From NCBI GenBank assembly GCA_033220425.1, contig CM065652.1:1736001-1800000 (forward strand): DNA of 64,000 nt, read 5' to 3'. Under the pieces are notes generated by a model. The model made no database searches. It worked only from the letters and a program-made list of their open reading frames with translations, and was not told the origin of the DNA. Positions 11,070 through 21,798 of the stretch are shown one piece after another. Position numbers and translations under genes: made by a program. The stretch is from Lepraria neglecta (taxonomy: Eukaryota > Ascomycota > Lecanoromycetes > Lecanorales > Stereocaulaceae). Positions within the stretch are counted from its first letter, which is position 1; each line of letters starts with the position of its first letter.

Positions 11070-12094
11070 ATGCATCTATCAAGTCAGGTGTTCTCGCTCA
11101 TTCTACTGCTGGTAATGGTCATTTCTCCGAATACCCAGACAATGGACTAAGACAATACACATAGGTCTTAGCAGGCCTGGTTATTCCCGCAGGGTTCGTC
11201 GTAACTTTATCGCCTGGTGATCGTGTGGAGCTTACAAGATTGCAGCATCGCCTTGTATAGGGTCCGATCCTTGGCTTTGCCCATCTCAACCGTTACAGCC
11301 ACGGCAACCATCATGCTTCCCATATTCACGGGTGTCACCCTGCGAGGTACTCGATCCCTTACTCGTCACTCCCATGGAGGCCCTGGAGACGCCAAGATTA
11401 GGTACTCTTGGTCAGCTATAATATTGATTATGCTGCTCGCTATCTACGAGACCGTCATCGCTACACTCGCTCTTACCCATATGACTCCACCGAGCGACCT
11501 GAGCTGCCATCTGGAACGCCAATGGAGTTGGCTATTCTCCAATAAGAACGCGGACGTAATCCGCAGGATCCAGGATCGCCACCAGTGCTGTGGGCTCCAT
11601 TCGGTGCGGGATAGAGCGTGGCCCTTCCCGGACAGAAGTCATACGGCTACGGCTTGCTACGAAGCCTTTGGCAGACAGCGGAGTTGCTTTGGCGGGTGGA
11701 GACAAGACGAACAGATCACCGGCGGTTTGATGCTCCTTGTCGCGGTCGCGGCCTTCTTAATCAAGGTAAATCTCCATCGATGCTTTAATGGCAAAAACTT
11801 GACGAAGCCGCTGACTTCGAAGTCTAGCTACTGACGGTCGTGATATATCAGTGGCACAATCCCTTCCACTCGTCCACCCGAAGCGCCTTCTCTCACCTTA
11901 CTACCAACGAAGACGTATCCGGAGGTCATATTCAACGGAGGATTGGGGATACGTATCACGACGATCCATCGGTAGATGGACTGGCGACTGACTCCCAGCC
12001 ACATGGCGAAGACGACAATCAAGAAGTCCACACAGGCCCGGCGATGCAGCCATCGAGACTTCACGGTGACGAGAGCGAGTGGAGAGAAGTCTGA
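11070..12094 (+). CDS. Tetraspanin-like membrane protein
   Basis: CDS is join(11070..11111, 11165..11193, 11246..11765, 11852..12094), 277 aa, every junction in phase. The predicted protein opens with a hydrophobic helix (MHLSSQVFSLILLLVLAG, continuing to IALYRV), then ALPISTVTATATIMLPIF, a third helix near WSAIILIMLLAIYETVIATL, an extracellular loop with the tetraspanin hallmark QCCG (RHQCCGLHS) plus further cysteines, and a fourth helix at GGLMLLVAVAAFLI. A hydrophilic acidic tail of about 80 residues is added by exon 4. Four helices plus CCG in the second loop is the tetraspanin pattern. Fungal tetraspanins act in membranes, some in infection structures. The second intron uses a non-standard donor (GTTCGT), chosen because it alone restores the frame; this is the weakest point of the model. 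Confidence 0.72.
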
Positions 12095-12359
12095 AATGAT
12101 GGGGAGGTTTGGGATCGGTCCAAGAAAATAATCATCGCAAGCCAATACCATCGTTGGCTGTGTACATTATAAGCCGTTATCTATAGATGCGTTTTTTTTG
12201 GTTCGATGCCTGGGCTGTAAGTGAAATAAATGGTGCACTTGGACGTATCTACGAAATCAGAAGAAGGCGTGTTAAACAAAAACGTCCACGAACTTAGAAG
12301 GTGTATAAACTTAGAGGGAATACACACTTATAGGGTGTATACGTTCAAAAGGTAGAAAA

Positions 12360-13570
12360 GTTCACACCCCAACCGGCTGCACTACCCTACCGGCCAGCCC
12401 TATAATGCTGAATTTCAAATATATATACTACAGTCGATTTTATTATAGAAATCAACGGATTTGCCTCCAAAAAGCTCTATCTACTACGTAGCCCTATAAG
12501 GCTTTCTGACACGTCACCCTCTTCCTATTAGCTGGTTCTAAAGCTCCTCCCCTACTCTTACTCCTACTGCCCTATCTACCGGCTCTACTATAGTTCCTAA
12601 ATAGATACCTTTACTGGTAATACTACTGTCCTTCTACAACATTACGAGGGTAGAGAAATAGGGCGGAGTAGGCTTACTAGAGGTAATCGATAGATAATTA
12701 GAGTACAGTGTTACGGACGTACCTCGGATCATGGCTACGTACATGTGGTACTGGCTTGGCAACCCCTGACTACTTCTGCTTCTTCCGCACCTCCATAGAT
12801 TCCTTCCTTAGTATCGATATCTTGGTCTAATTACACCTCTATGACCTCTAGGCCGGTTCCTGACATACAGCGCCTTAGTATAATATGTAGAAAAAGCTCT
12901 ACGTCGGCAAATTCGAACCCGGCCCCGTACGGCCCGAGCCTATCGCGTAAAGGCTCCGGGAGGCCTAACGGCTATCCCCGCCGCTAACGCCCTAGAACCC
13001 CTTAGAGCCTTTGGGTTATAAGGCGCCCCGGGCGCTCGTCGGGCGACGTCACGTGATTCAGCCCTATATAAATTTTTTTGTGATCATCGATGATCGACGG
13101 GAGCACTCGGGAAACCCCTCTTGGAGCAGCCCCGGGGTTAGTCCCAACACAACCCCAAAATCAATCTATTCGGACGATTTTCTCGCGGGGCCAACGCCTG
13201 GGCATCACGCAACAGCGGTACGTAACGGCGGTATTGGGGGCCAGCAGTATAGGCCTGTAGGAACTTGCCAAGAGTAGCTTCGGGGACTAGCCAGGGGGGC
13301 TGCGGGGACTAGACAAGGGGCTACGGGGGCTAGTCAGGGCGTTTCCGGGGCTAGTTGAGGGGAGGCCGGAGCGGCGCCCTAAGCCGTGGTTTGCGTGGCC
13401 CTGGGCGCCCTTCGGACCGGTTTCTGGGTGAGGCGCTCGTGCGCTCTCGAGCACCCGACGGGAGCCCGGCGCCTCCTTCGGGGCACGTTCGATTTTACCG
13501 ACTTTATTCCAGGTTAACAGGCGTACTATAATTTCGGTAATCGCTTCGCCGTAAAATCTATCGCCGTAAG
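12360..13570. repeat. Decayed repeat region with RIP-like composition
   Basis: No gene is readable. The left edge (TTCACACCCCAACCGGCTGC, starting 12361) resembles the terminal inverted repeat of the 275-bp element at 36505. From about 12400 to 12900 the sequence is rich in TA dinucleotides and poor in CA/TG, as after RIP. From about 12900 to 13500 it becomes GC-rich, with repeated GGGGCTAGTC-like and GGGGACTAG-like phrases near 13277-13360. It is probably several decayed repeats side by side. The element class cannot be assigned from what remains. Confidence 0.5.
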
Positions 13571-13589
13571 CTATATTCTTAACTATTAG

Positions 13590-13867
13590 GTAGCTGGCAA
13601 AGGAAGGTAGACGCAGCAGGGTCCGGAGTGGCAGAGCTAAGTAAAAATATTCGAACTGAGCTGTAACGCGGACGAGGTCCGAGGCGGCGAATAAGACGAC
13701 CTGGTAGTGTTACTAGAGCGATAGTAGAGAGATTGAGGCAATAATAGGACGTCAGTAGGTAAAAAAGGGAGGGGAATTAAAGGACAGATAGACGACTAAG
13801 GCAGGGACCGACTATTTTGATGCGCTGCGTAAAGTACTATAGCCCGGCAAATGTACAATAGGTTGGG
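13590..13867. repeat. Dispersed repeat, decayed copy (partner at 39.6-40.1 kb)
   Basis: Two blocks match the region at 39.6-40.1 kb. One is around GCGGACGAGGTCCGAGGCGG (13670-13690) and its flanks. The other is around AGCCCGGCAAATGTACA near 13840-13857. Differences are mostly C-to-T or G-to-A in CpA/TpG context: GCTGTAACG here against GCTGCAGCG there, GAATAAGA against GAATGAGA. This copy lacks about 200 bp found between the blocks in the other copy. The repeat ends directly before zinc-finger pseudogene H. Confidence 0.7.
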
Positions 13868-13869
13868 CC

Positions 13870-14418
13870 ATGTCGCCCATCCAGACTTTAGCCCCAGGGA
13901 CAGTGCATGGAAACCCTACTGGTGGAGATCAGCCATCGGGCTCTATCCTTGGAAACACCTGTGATTGTATCGTCTGTCTTGGCCTGAACCATAAGAAATG
14001 GTTCAGTTCTAGGAAGCCTTGCCGGGTTCCTGGGCGGACCGCCGCAACGGGTCAAGACATCGATTTCAAATGGAAGCGAGCGATTTCCGAATCGATGGGC
14101 TCAACGGCTACCGTTGCGGTGAGGTGGGCTGCAACGCTACTGCTGCCAACATGCTAGACCTGAAGCGCCATTACACCGTCAAGCATTGCAAGAAGCCGCA
14201 AAAGTTCCCTGTCCTTTGCTCTGGTGCAAATACAGTGGCGACAACGGATTCCGACGCAAGGACAAGCTCACAAGCCATTACAAGAACATGCACGATGGAA
14301 AAGCATTGCCAGGCAAGCCCTTTCGAATTATCAAGCCTGCTATCAGCAAAGATTCTGGATCGGGATGGGGAAGCAGAGGTGATGCAGTGCACACGACAGC
14401 ATCATCTTCTCCTAAGTG
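13870..14418 (+). pseudogene. Zinc-finger family copy H, 5'-truncated and frameshifted
   Basis: This plus-strand copy of the C2H2 family found at 26-45 kb starts abruptly next to a dispersed repeat and lacks the family's exon 1 and intron. Its parts lie in three frames in family order: CDCIVCLGLNHKKW (the CxCx2C element), then a frame with YRCGEVGCNATAANMLDLKR and HYTVKHCKKPQKF (finger 1), then a frame with LLWCKYSGDNGFRRKDKL and SHYKNMHDGKALPGKPF (finger 2 and tail). Two frame changes therefore separate otherwise well-kept segments. It is the only family member here on the plus strand, about 12 kb from the cluster. Confidence 0.82.
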
Positions 14419-16128
14419 AACGAGGGCCTGAGTAGAGCCGAGGGGTAATAATAGTGGGAGGAGTGGTCAGACATCGTGTGTCCTGGGGTTCGTGCAATTG
14501 GTCCTTATTTCTTCCAGTCTGGCTGGGTTTGGCTCAACGCTCAAGATTTGTCTCTGATTTTCATGTTCATTGCTTCATTTGCACTGCCTTTGCAGATCCG
14601 TCATGGCCGGTGGTAATGGAAGGTTGTCGATTGATAAAGTTGTTAGGAGAAAGATACACATTTTCTCCATAATTTAGCAGCCAATGATTGTTATTTCTCT
14701 CAAGTTCGTGGAAATTTTCGACCTTGATTGCGTGGCCTTGGGTCAAGTATCCTGGCTCGCGGGTGACCAAAAATTCCGCATCGCCCAAACACCTATATCG
14801 GAAATGCTACCACAACTCCTCGACGGAAGATTTTGATACAATACTTCTCTATAAACTTTTAGAATTGAAGGTTCCCAGCAACTTTTATACACATATCAGG
14901 TTGCTAACTCTGGCCCTTAGGGCATTGTGCTGCTATAAAAGCCAGCTAAAGGTTTCAGGAGGCGCGGATTTTTTGTCACCCCGTGAGCCTGGGCATGCAA
15001 TATGCAGAGTGCCGGGTATCCGCTGCATAATTTTGGCAGATCTCAAGCATGAAGCCACACAAAACGCAAATCACTAGTTCTGTTTCATCCCCTCTTCAAG
15101 GACAGCCAATCCCGATGCGTAAGCGCCCAGCCAACCACAAACACGCTAGCTCTGCATATATCCTTGGCAGGAATAACGTCGCCTCGCAGCCATTCATTTT
15201 CATCTTCTTTGTTTCACAACGTCCCCGCAATAGCTTTGGTCCATCTGATTCATTCGACTTTGCGCTCTCTTCAATGTTTGGTTTTCCTTTACGAAGTCAT
15301 CTGCTCATCATGCATGTAACAGACTCCCACGGCCTGAGGCCGGCGGTTGGAAAGGCGGATGTCTCCAGCAAGTCCCTGGCGAAGAAGCTGGTCGTGATTC
15401 TACAATACCCTTGTAGTCTTAAAGTCTTCACATTGCTCCATCCTCCATCCATTCTCTTGGCTCTCACTATTGTGAGACCATTTGCTCACTCTTGTTGATT
15501 CCTTACTGTTTGAGATCACCCCCGTTCTGAGGTGCTACAAAGAGCTTGCATCACCTTCACTAATTCGCGTCAAATGATTCATCGCAGCATCGCAAAGTCA
15601 CGACAGGTCGCGCAGATGATTCACTGCTGTAGCCTGTTTCAGACCATACCATAATTCACTCGACGTGCTGGACTTGTCGAGGCATACTTGGTGGATAGCC
15701 TTTTGGACGGTGGCGTTCATCATCGCGATGCGGCGAAGGCCTTCCACAACAAAGAAACAAGTCATTGTGTGACGGAGGCGCTAGCATCTGGAACAAAGAG
15801 ACGACTTCAAAATTCATACAAGAAATCTTTGTCCTGGCGACACATCTCCAGCCAAAGACATTGTTTCCATTGTGTTGAACACATACATTATCATTTCCAC
15901 CTTGGCATTACTTTTCACTCTCCTTCATTTATAAAATTTCCGACGCCAGGAACCTCGTCACCGCTGTATAACACACAATACATCAAACATCTACGACCTC
16001 GGACCCCGACAAAGACCATCCTTCGCAGCACCACATCCCGATATCACAAAATTTCTAGTACCTCGTCTTCGACGGTGCTGGTCACCGATCGGTCGGAACC
16101 CTCCTAATACTATCAGCGTACTCGCAAT
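14419..16128. other. Intergenic upstream of the ferric reductase
   Basis: No gene is supported. Open frames such as 15049-15498 have no family resemblance. The last 200 bp contain a TATA-like sequence and C/T-rich stretches typical of a fungal promoter and 5' UTR. Confidence 0.5.
15929..15938 (+). promoter_or_regulatory. Possible TATA box of the ferric reductase gene
   Basis: TTATAAAATT lies about 195 bp before the ATG at 16129, a usual distance in filamentous fungi with a long 5' UTR. Based on sequence and position only. Confidence 0.4.
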
Positions 16129-17958
16129 ATGCCGCCCAGCATGACGGCCTCAAACTCGACCCCAGCAGAGTCCGCAGCGAAAGAGGTATTACCCTACACA
16201 TATGGCCTCACCGGGGTGGACATACCTCTGGATGACTCGTTAACCAACATACTATGGCTCTCCATCGGAGCCTTGTGTCTGGTCATCTTATGCGTGCGAT
16301 TTGGGCAAATGGCAAACGCGCACCTACGACACCTCCTGAATTTGAACGCTAGCCCTCTACAGCAATCATACTGGTCGGAAGATAGGACATCAATATGGCC
16401 AAAGCTCAAAAAAAATCTACTATACGCTCCCCTGTGGAAGAAGAGGCATAACAGGGAATTTCAGCTATCGAGAGCGATGAATGTTGGGACATTACCTTCA
16501 AGGCTACACACCTTGATACTGTCAGTGTACCTGATCAGCAATATCATCTACTGCATGTATCTCGATTACCGGGACCCCAAGGCAAAAATCATGGCTGAGC
16601 TACGTGGGAGAACGGGCCATATTTCCATTGTCAACATGCTGCCTTTGATCGTTCTAGCCGGCAGGAACAGCCCCTTCATACCCTTGCTTCGCGTCAGCTT
16701 CGATACATACAGTCTTTTCCACAGATGGATTGGTAGGGTTGTGGCACTGGAGGCTCTCGTGCATACTCTTGCGTGGGCGACCAACGAATATGACGCCAAG
16801 GGCATGAAGGGGATTAGCGACGGCCTTCACACCGTGCCATTCTTGTCATATGGTCTCCTGGGAACCGTCGCCCTGGCTGCCATCATGGTGCAAGCGCCTT
16901 CAATCATTCGACACGCCTTCTACGAGACGTTCTTGCACATCCACCAGTTCCTTGCAGTGCTGACAATAGTTGGGGTCAAAGTGCACTGCAAACTGGGCAA
17001 GCTGCCAGGAGAAGGCTACATCGACTGGGTCATTGCTGTCTGGGTCCTCGAACGCGCAGCTCGCCTCTTCCGAATCCTCTACCGCAACGTCTCTCCACGA
17101 CGCCTTACAAAAGTCACGGTTGAGGCGCTAGAAGGCCCAGGAATCGAAGCTTGCCGAGTTAGCATCGACCTCGTCCGCCCATGGCGCTACACACCCGGCT
17201 GCCATCTCTACATCTACCTCCCCGCCATCTCCTTCTGGATGAACCACCCTTTTTCGATCGCGTGGTCTGACACACGCCCGACCATCCACATCACAGCCGC
17301 AGACGAGAAGTTTCCTCAGCGGAAGTCCTCCTGCGTTGAGCTAGGTGCCCATACCACCACAACGCTCTCCCTAATCATTGCCAAACGCACAGGCATGACG
17401 GCTAAGCTCTTCGAAAAAGCACGGGCTTCCGCTACTGGCACGTTCACTACATATGGCATGGTTGAAGGTCCCTATGGTGGTCTCGACAGCCTCCACTCCT
17501 ACGGCACTGTCATCCTCTTCGCCGCCGGTGTGGGCATTACGCATCAGATTGGGCATGTGCGCGAGCTGCTTGAAGGCCACGCTGCTGGCACGGTCGCGAC
17601 TCAACGCGTTGTACTAGTCTGGTCAGTCAAGAATACCGAAACGCTGGAATGGGTGCGACCTTGGATGGACGAGATACTGCAGATGCCAAATCGCAAGCAG
17701 GTACTTAAGGTCCTCCTCTTTGTCACGAAGCCAAGGAGCGCAAGAGAGGTTGTGTCCAGGAGTGAGACGGTCCAGATGTTCCCAGGACGATGCAATCCAA
17801 ACATTGTGCTAGGGAAAGAGATGATAGGGCGAATCGGAGCTGTAGGCGTCACTGTTTGTGGTCCTGGTGCTTTTGCAGATGAGGTTCGGGGAGCTGTTAG
17901 AGGGGTTGTTGATGAGGGGAAGACAGTCGATTTTGTGGAAGAGAGCTTTACATGGTAG
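16129..17958 (+). CDS. Ferric reductase / FRE-family transmembrane oxidoreductase
   Basis: An uninterrupted frame encodes 609 aa. The family passes electrons from NADPH through FAD and two hemes across a membrane, usually to Fe(III) or Cu(II) chelates before uptake. The membrane half (about residues 40-310) carries the heme-ligand pattern: His198 and His212 in FHRWIGRVVALEALVHTLAW, and His270/His272 in FLHIHQFLAVLTIVGVKVHC (with His286). The FAD-binding motif HPFSIAW is at 373-379. The NADPH-binding part has GPYGG (447-451) and FAAGVGITH (464-472), with VCGPGAFADEV near the C-terminus. No signal peptide was evident. The start at MPPSMTAS is the first ATG of the frame. Substrate cannot be told from sequence. 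Confidence 0.92.
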   Translation: MPPSMTASNSTPAESAAKEVLPYTYGLTGVDIPLDDSLTNILWLSIGALCLVILCVRFGQMANAHLRHLLNLNASPLQQSYWSEDRTSIWPKLKKNLLYAPLWKKRHNREFQLSRAMNVGTLPSRLHTLILSVYLISNIIYCMYLDYRDPKAKIMAELRGRTGHISIVNMLPLIVLAGRNSPFIPLLRVSFDTYSLFHRWIGRVVALEALVHTLAWATNEYDAKGMKGISDGLHTVPFLSYGLLGTVALAAIMVQAPSIIRHAFYETFLHIHQFLAVLTIVGVKVHCKLGKLPGEGYIDWVIAVWVLERAARLFRILYRNVSPRRLTKVTVEALEGPGIEACRVSIDLVRPWRYTPGCHLYIYLPAISFWMNHPFSIAWSDTRPTIHITAADEKFPQRKSSCVELGAHTTTTLSLIIAKRTGMTAKLFEKARASATGTFTTYGMVEGPYGGLDSLHSYGTVILFAAGVGITHQIGHVRELLEGHAAGTVATQRVVLVWSVKNTETLEWVRPWMDEILQMPNRKQVLKVLLFVTKPRSAREVVSRSETVQMFPGRCNPNIVLGKEMIGRIGAVGVTVCGPGAFADEVRGAVRGVVDEGKTVDFVEESFTW

Positions 17959-18402
17959 AGAGAAGAGTTTCTTGTACAGACTTTTTGAGGGAGCCGCAAT
18001 CAACATTTCAATTCTCATGCATATTAGCGTAGCATAGTGAAGGGAGTCAATATACCACATTTTCCTTCTGTAAATCTGGAATTCTCATGAGTTGAAAATG
18101 CTATGAAGTGCATGTATGCAGCGAATTGAACAGACTCCGATGTCTCGGGTTCTGGTCGACTTGGTCGATCTCTTCACCGTGAGGGATCCAGCTTTTTCTC
18201 ACCACAAATATATCGTAGTCTTTCTGTGATTACACACAGCTCTTTGAGTCCGTCGCCTACTTCAATGTCTCTTGCATACATTCCCAGTGCGGACTCTCAC
18301 TTTCGAGAAAGCTTCAGCATGGTAGGTCCATAGGATCGTGCTCTGCATGCCTAAGTTCATGTGGTATTATGATTTTATTTTCTTCCAATGTGACTCCTCC
18401 AT
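17959..18402. other. Intergenic (convergent 3' ends)
   Basis: This lies between the stops of the ferric reductase and LSM7, and presumably holds both 3' UTRs. No repeat, RNA gene or open frame of interest was seen. Confidence 0.5.
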
Positions 18403-18984
18403 CTAATCTTCTTCTTGCTGGTTGTTGAACGGATTCGCAATCTGCTCGCTTCCATCGAGTGGGCTTATGAGCACGAGGAGGGTGCCGCGAGCGACTATGA
18501 GGCCCAGGGAACGGGTGGATTCGTTGCCTTCATCGTCTATGAATACGCCGTCAGTAAGCTGGCTAGCAAAAGCGGATTGCCAACTCCAAGAACATGGGAA
18601 AGCCATACCTCGCAACAACTCCTTAACATCATCCAACACCAGGTTCATAAGCTGGTCATAACCTTTCAACGTGCCTGTCACTGTTTCACAGACCAACATT
18701 AGCCTGTCTCTCATATAACCCACAGCCCGCACCCCACAGCCCACACAACACCCTCCCTCTCCAACCGCTATCCCTCAAGAAGACGTACCTTCCCTTCCCC
18801 CATTGAACTTGACAGTGATCTCCTTATCCATATACATGGTCAAGTCAAGTATGTTCTCTTTCTTAGGCTTCTCCCCACCCTGCGAAGTGCCCCCACGACC
18901 ACCACCTCCTCCGCGATTGCTGCCGCCTCGACCTCCCCCTCCTCCACCGCCTCCTCGGCCTCTGAAATTACCTCGCTCCGACAT
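18403..18984 (-). CDS. LSM7: U6 snRNA-associated Sm-like protein LSm7
   Basis: LSm7 is one subunit of the heptameric LSm rings: LSm2-8 binds U6 snRNA in the nucleus and LSm1-7 acts in cytoplasmic mRNA decapping. CDS is complement(join(18403..18536, 18609..18680, 18789..18984)), 133 aa, all phases consistent. The N-terminus has a glycine/arginine-rich extension (about residues 5-35), found in many fungal LSm7 proteins. Then come KKENILDLTMYMDKEITVKF, with the Sm1 motif completed by GYDQLMNLVLDDVKELL and the Sm2-like LIVARGTLLVLISP. It ends with a glutamate-rich tail. It is divergent to the Zn2Cys6 gene at 19477. Confidence 0.95.
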
Positions 18985-19476
18985 CGATATGCATGGGATT
19001 TGGGTTGGGGGGATGAGGTAGGTGAGATGTGGGGTAGGGATGTAGGGCTTTGGCGACGCGATCTAGTTGGATTGGGTCAAGGCGGGTGCCGCGCCCTATT
19101 TGCGACTTCCAGGCCACTCGGGTGAGAACGCTGAGTCCGAGTTCCCGGCCGGAGGGGGTGGGGAAAAATAAATCTGGAAACGACCACTGAGCGAGAGTTG
19201 TCGTCAGCTGCGCCAGGGCGGGCGTAGTAGACTCTATTCGATTTCCCTCCTTCCGCGATATCCTGGTCTGCTTCCTGTCTTCTCCCCACTTCTTTGTCAA
19301 TCGAATTCCTACTATTCTACACCATCATGGACTCATGAACACTCTTCCGCCTTTAACTCCGCTCCACCGTTGGCGATGACCTAGGCAGCCTTAGGACCAT
19401 CGGCGTCGCTTTCACCGCTCTCACCCAGGCCATTCCCTTCTTACAAGCCGATCAGCAGTCCCACACCCTATGCACC
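18985..19476. promoter_or_regulatory. Shared intergenic region between LSM7 and a Zn2Cys6 gene
   Basis: The two genes start 492 bp apart in opposite directions, so this segment holds both promoters and 5' leaders. No clear TATA box was seen. Confidence 0.5.
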
Positions 19477-21798
19477 ATGGACCACATGGGCTCCCCACCT
19501 CTACACCCCGTAGACCATCACCCTTCTACCTCTACAAAACGCAAGCGGAGCCCGTCGAACGAGCCCCCCTCACAGCCCACACCACCAGCTAAGGTTCCCA
19601 AAACGCACGCCAACCATCTCCAGATCAATTACCTCGCACGGCAGTTTCCGGAAATACTCCCATTGATATCGACCGAAGATCCCCTGCCCTCCCTACTTTC
19701 ACTGATATCCGACTACGATGGAGTGCTACAACGGCACGAATCTATGGCCGGCAACCTCGGTGCACGTCCTCTCGGCCCTATGCTAATCCAGCGATTTGAG
19801 CGACTATTTGACGGTCCACCAAGGGTACTAAAGACCCACGGCAAGGAAGGCACGAGCGTTGGCTGGCTGGACGTCGTGGATTTCGCACGGAACAAACCGG
19901 AACAATTCAATCTGGAGAAAATGCGGGATGGGGTACGGGTGTGCCAGTTCTACACGAAACAGTGCCGGGTGGAGATCAGCGAGGAGGATTTTCTACTGGT
20001 GAAAAGTGGGATGCCGCAGAAGTTGATTCCGCCGCAGCCGATCGTGGAAGATGAGGAGAAGGAGTTGGGGACGTTGGAGATTCTAGAGAAGAGTTTGAGT
20101 GGAGTTGTGCAGCTCGCTGATCAAGGTATTCAGCTATTGCAAAATTGGGTGACGAAAGAGGCTAATACAATGGTAGTTTCGGCGAGAGCCAGGCAGCTGA
20201 ACCATCGGTTGAAGAACCGGAAGACAGCTATCATTAGCAGGAGAGAAGCCGAAGCTGCAGCTGCAGCAGAAGACGCCAGAAGTCTAAGAGGCGGCGAATC
20301 ATCATACCATAGATCTCACACCAACGGCGGCGACCGTTCATCGAATTCGCCTGCAGGAGGATTCGTGGCAGTAAATTCGCGATATCCTCTACCAAGTGAC
20401 CGACCGAGCCCATACAATGGCTCTCCACACTCGCATCCCCAAACATCTAACGCACCCATCACAAATGGCACGCCCCTTCATGGCGCCTCAGCTGCCACGA
20501 GAGCCGAACTACTGAGCAAATTTCACACCACAAGCGACAGACACTCCCCCTCTCGCGACTCTGACCTACCGCGGCGTCTTTCAAACCCCATATCACGCTC
20601 CTCCATACCTTCAAAGCCGAACTCAAACCCCTTCACCGACTCCATGGAGTATGCTAACGTCCTCATGACTACTGCCTCTCCCGTCCCTATACCGAATACC
20701 CCCTCCTCCCTTCTTCCGTACCAGAAACCCTCCACAGCCGACAGATTTGATGACAGCGGCCCCTACAAAGGCGAAATGATGCAACGTATGGAGCAGCTAA
20801 ACCGCGGAGATAGGGTCCAGCCCCCTTGTGATCGGTGTAGAAGATTGCATATGGATTGCTTGAAGAACCTAACAGCTTGCATGGGGTGCACAAAGAAGCA
20901 TGCGAAGTGCAGTTGGAAGGATATTGAAGAGCAGGAATTGAAGGATCACCCGTTCGTGGCCCAGGTAAAAGCGCCAGACGAAGGGTTGGATACCGGAAGT
21001 GATGGCGATGGGAGAGGTAGCGGCAGTGGCAATGATGTTTCATTGAGGGGTGGACACCGAAGGAAGGATGTGGTAACGGAGAAAGTTGGAGTCAGGGACG
21101 AGGAATTGCTCGGGGAAGAAACTGGAGATGAGGACGTTGAGATGGGGAAGGTGCCGGACCGGCAGCACAGTGTGCAGTCTATGACCCCGCCTACAATCAC
21201 AGTTACGAGTGAATCGGTCCAAGAGAAGGTAGAGCCGCTACCTTCACCGGCCAAACCAAAGGATACTCAACATAGGCATACTACCCAGCGCGAGGGAGCT
21301 ATCAATGGCTCTATTCCTTTCCCACCAGCTCCACAAGGCTCGTACGCCTTAACATCAGAGCGCACAGAGCAGGACATAGATGACATCTCGGCAATTCCGG
21401 CACCACAATACCAAGCGCCTCACGCACAGATGCAGAGCTACACCCCTCGCGATACCAACAGAACCAACAGCCACGCCCAAACCCAGTACGAGAAAGACAT
21501 ATACTCCCAGCTCAATGAAGCTACGCGTGAACATGCTGAGCCGATGAGAGTGTACACCGCCGGTAGTGAGCCAATGCAACCTGACTCTTCACCCACGCGG
21601 CAGCAGATGGAAGTCCCTACGACGGGGATCCAACCCATCGACGATCGGCCGGAGGAGACTGAAGAAGAACCCAGTCAGCCGTTTCAAACGGCACCAATGC
21701 AGACTGAGCAGCTGCCAAGCCCACCTCTACAGAGCCAGGATTTGCAAAGTACGCAAATGCCGAACCCGCCGTTCGCTGGACAACCGATGCAGACTTGA
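19477..21798 (+). CDS. Protein with internal Zn2Cys6 zinc cluster, probable transcription regulator
   Basis: A single exon encodes 773 aa. A canonical fungal binuclear zinc cluster, CX2CX6CX6CX2CX6C, occupies Cys451-Cys478 (CDRCRRLHMDC ... CMGCTKKHAKC). Such clusters usually sit near the N-terminus; here it lies past the middle. The first 230 residues form a conserved-looking globular and helical part (INYLARQFPEILPLIS, then SLLSLISDYDGVLQRHESMA), ending in a basic and alanine-rich helix. Residues 260-440 are serine/proline-rich. After the cluster there is an acidic stretch and a glutamine/proline-rich tail (QPMQT at the end), typical of regulatory low-complexity sequence. DNA binding is inferred from the cluster; target genes are unknown. 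The start is the ATG opening MDHMGSPPLHP. Confidence 0.85.
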   Translation: MDHMGSPPLHPVDHHPSTSTKRKRSPSNEPPSQPTPPAKVPKTHANHLQINYLARQFPEILPLISTEDPLPSLLSLISDYDGVLQRHESMAGNLGARPLGPMLIQRFERLFDGPPRVLKTHGKEGTSVGWLDVVDFARNKPEQFNLEKMRDGVRVCQFYTKQCRVEISEEDFLLVKSGMPQKLIPPQPIVEDEEKELGTLEILEKSLSGVVQLADQGIQLLQNWVTKEANTMVVSARARQLNHRLKNRKTAIISRREAEAAAAAEDARSLRGGESSYHRSHTNGGDRSSNSPAGGFVAVNSRYPLPSDRPSPYNGSPHSHPQTSNAPITNGTPLHGASAATRAELLSKFHTTSDRHSPSRDSDLPRRLSNPISRSSIPSKPNSNPFTDSMEYANVLMTTASPVPIPNTPSSLLPYQKPSTADRFDDSGPYKGEMMQRMEQLNRGDRVQPPCDRCRRLHMDCLKNLTACMGCTKKHAKCSWKDIEEQELKDHPFVAQVKAPDEGLDTGSDGDGRGSGSGNDVSLRGGHRRKDVVTEKVGVRDEELLGEETGDEDVEMGKVPDRQHSVQSMTPPTITVTSESVQEKVEPLPSPAKPKDTQHRHTTQREGAINGSIPFPPAPQGSYALTSERTEQDIDDISAIPAPQYQAPHAQMQSYTPRDTNRTNSHAQTQYEKDIYSQLNEATREHAEPMRVYTAGSEPMQPDSSPTRQQMEVPTTGIQPIDDRPEETEEEPSQPFQTAPMQTEQLPSPPLQSQDLQSTQMPNPPFAGQPMQT

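Noticed and set aside
12190-12215. GGTTCGATGCC, similar to a tRNA B box
   Set aside because: No matching A box, acceptor stem or anticodon arm could be folded around it. A similar string on the minus strand near 12905 also lacks stems.
15049-15498. Plus-strand open frame of 149 codons
   Set aside because: Composition and lack of any family resemblance suggest chance; it lies in the upstream region of the ferric reductase.
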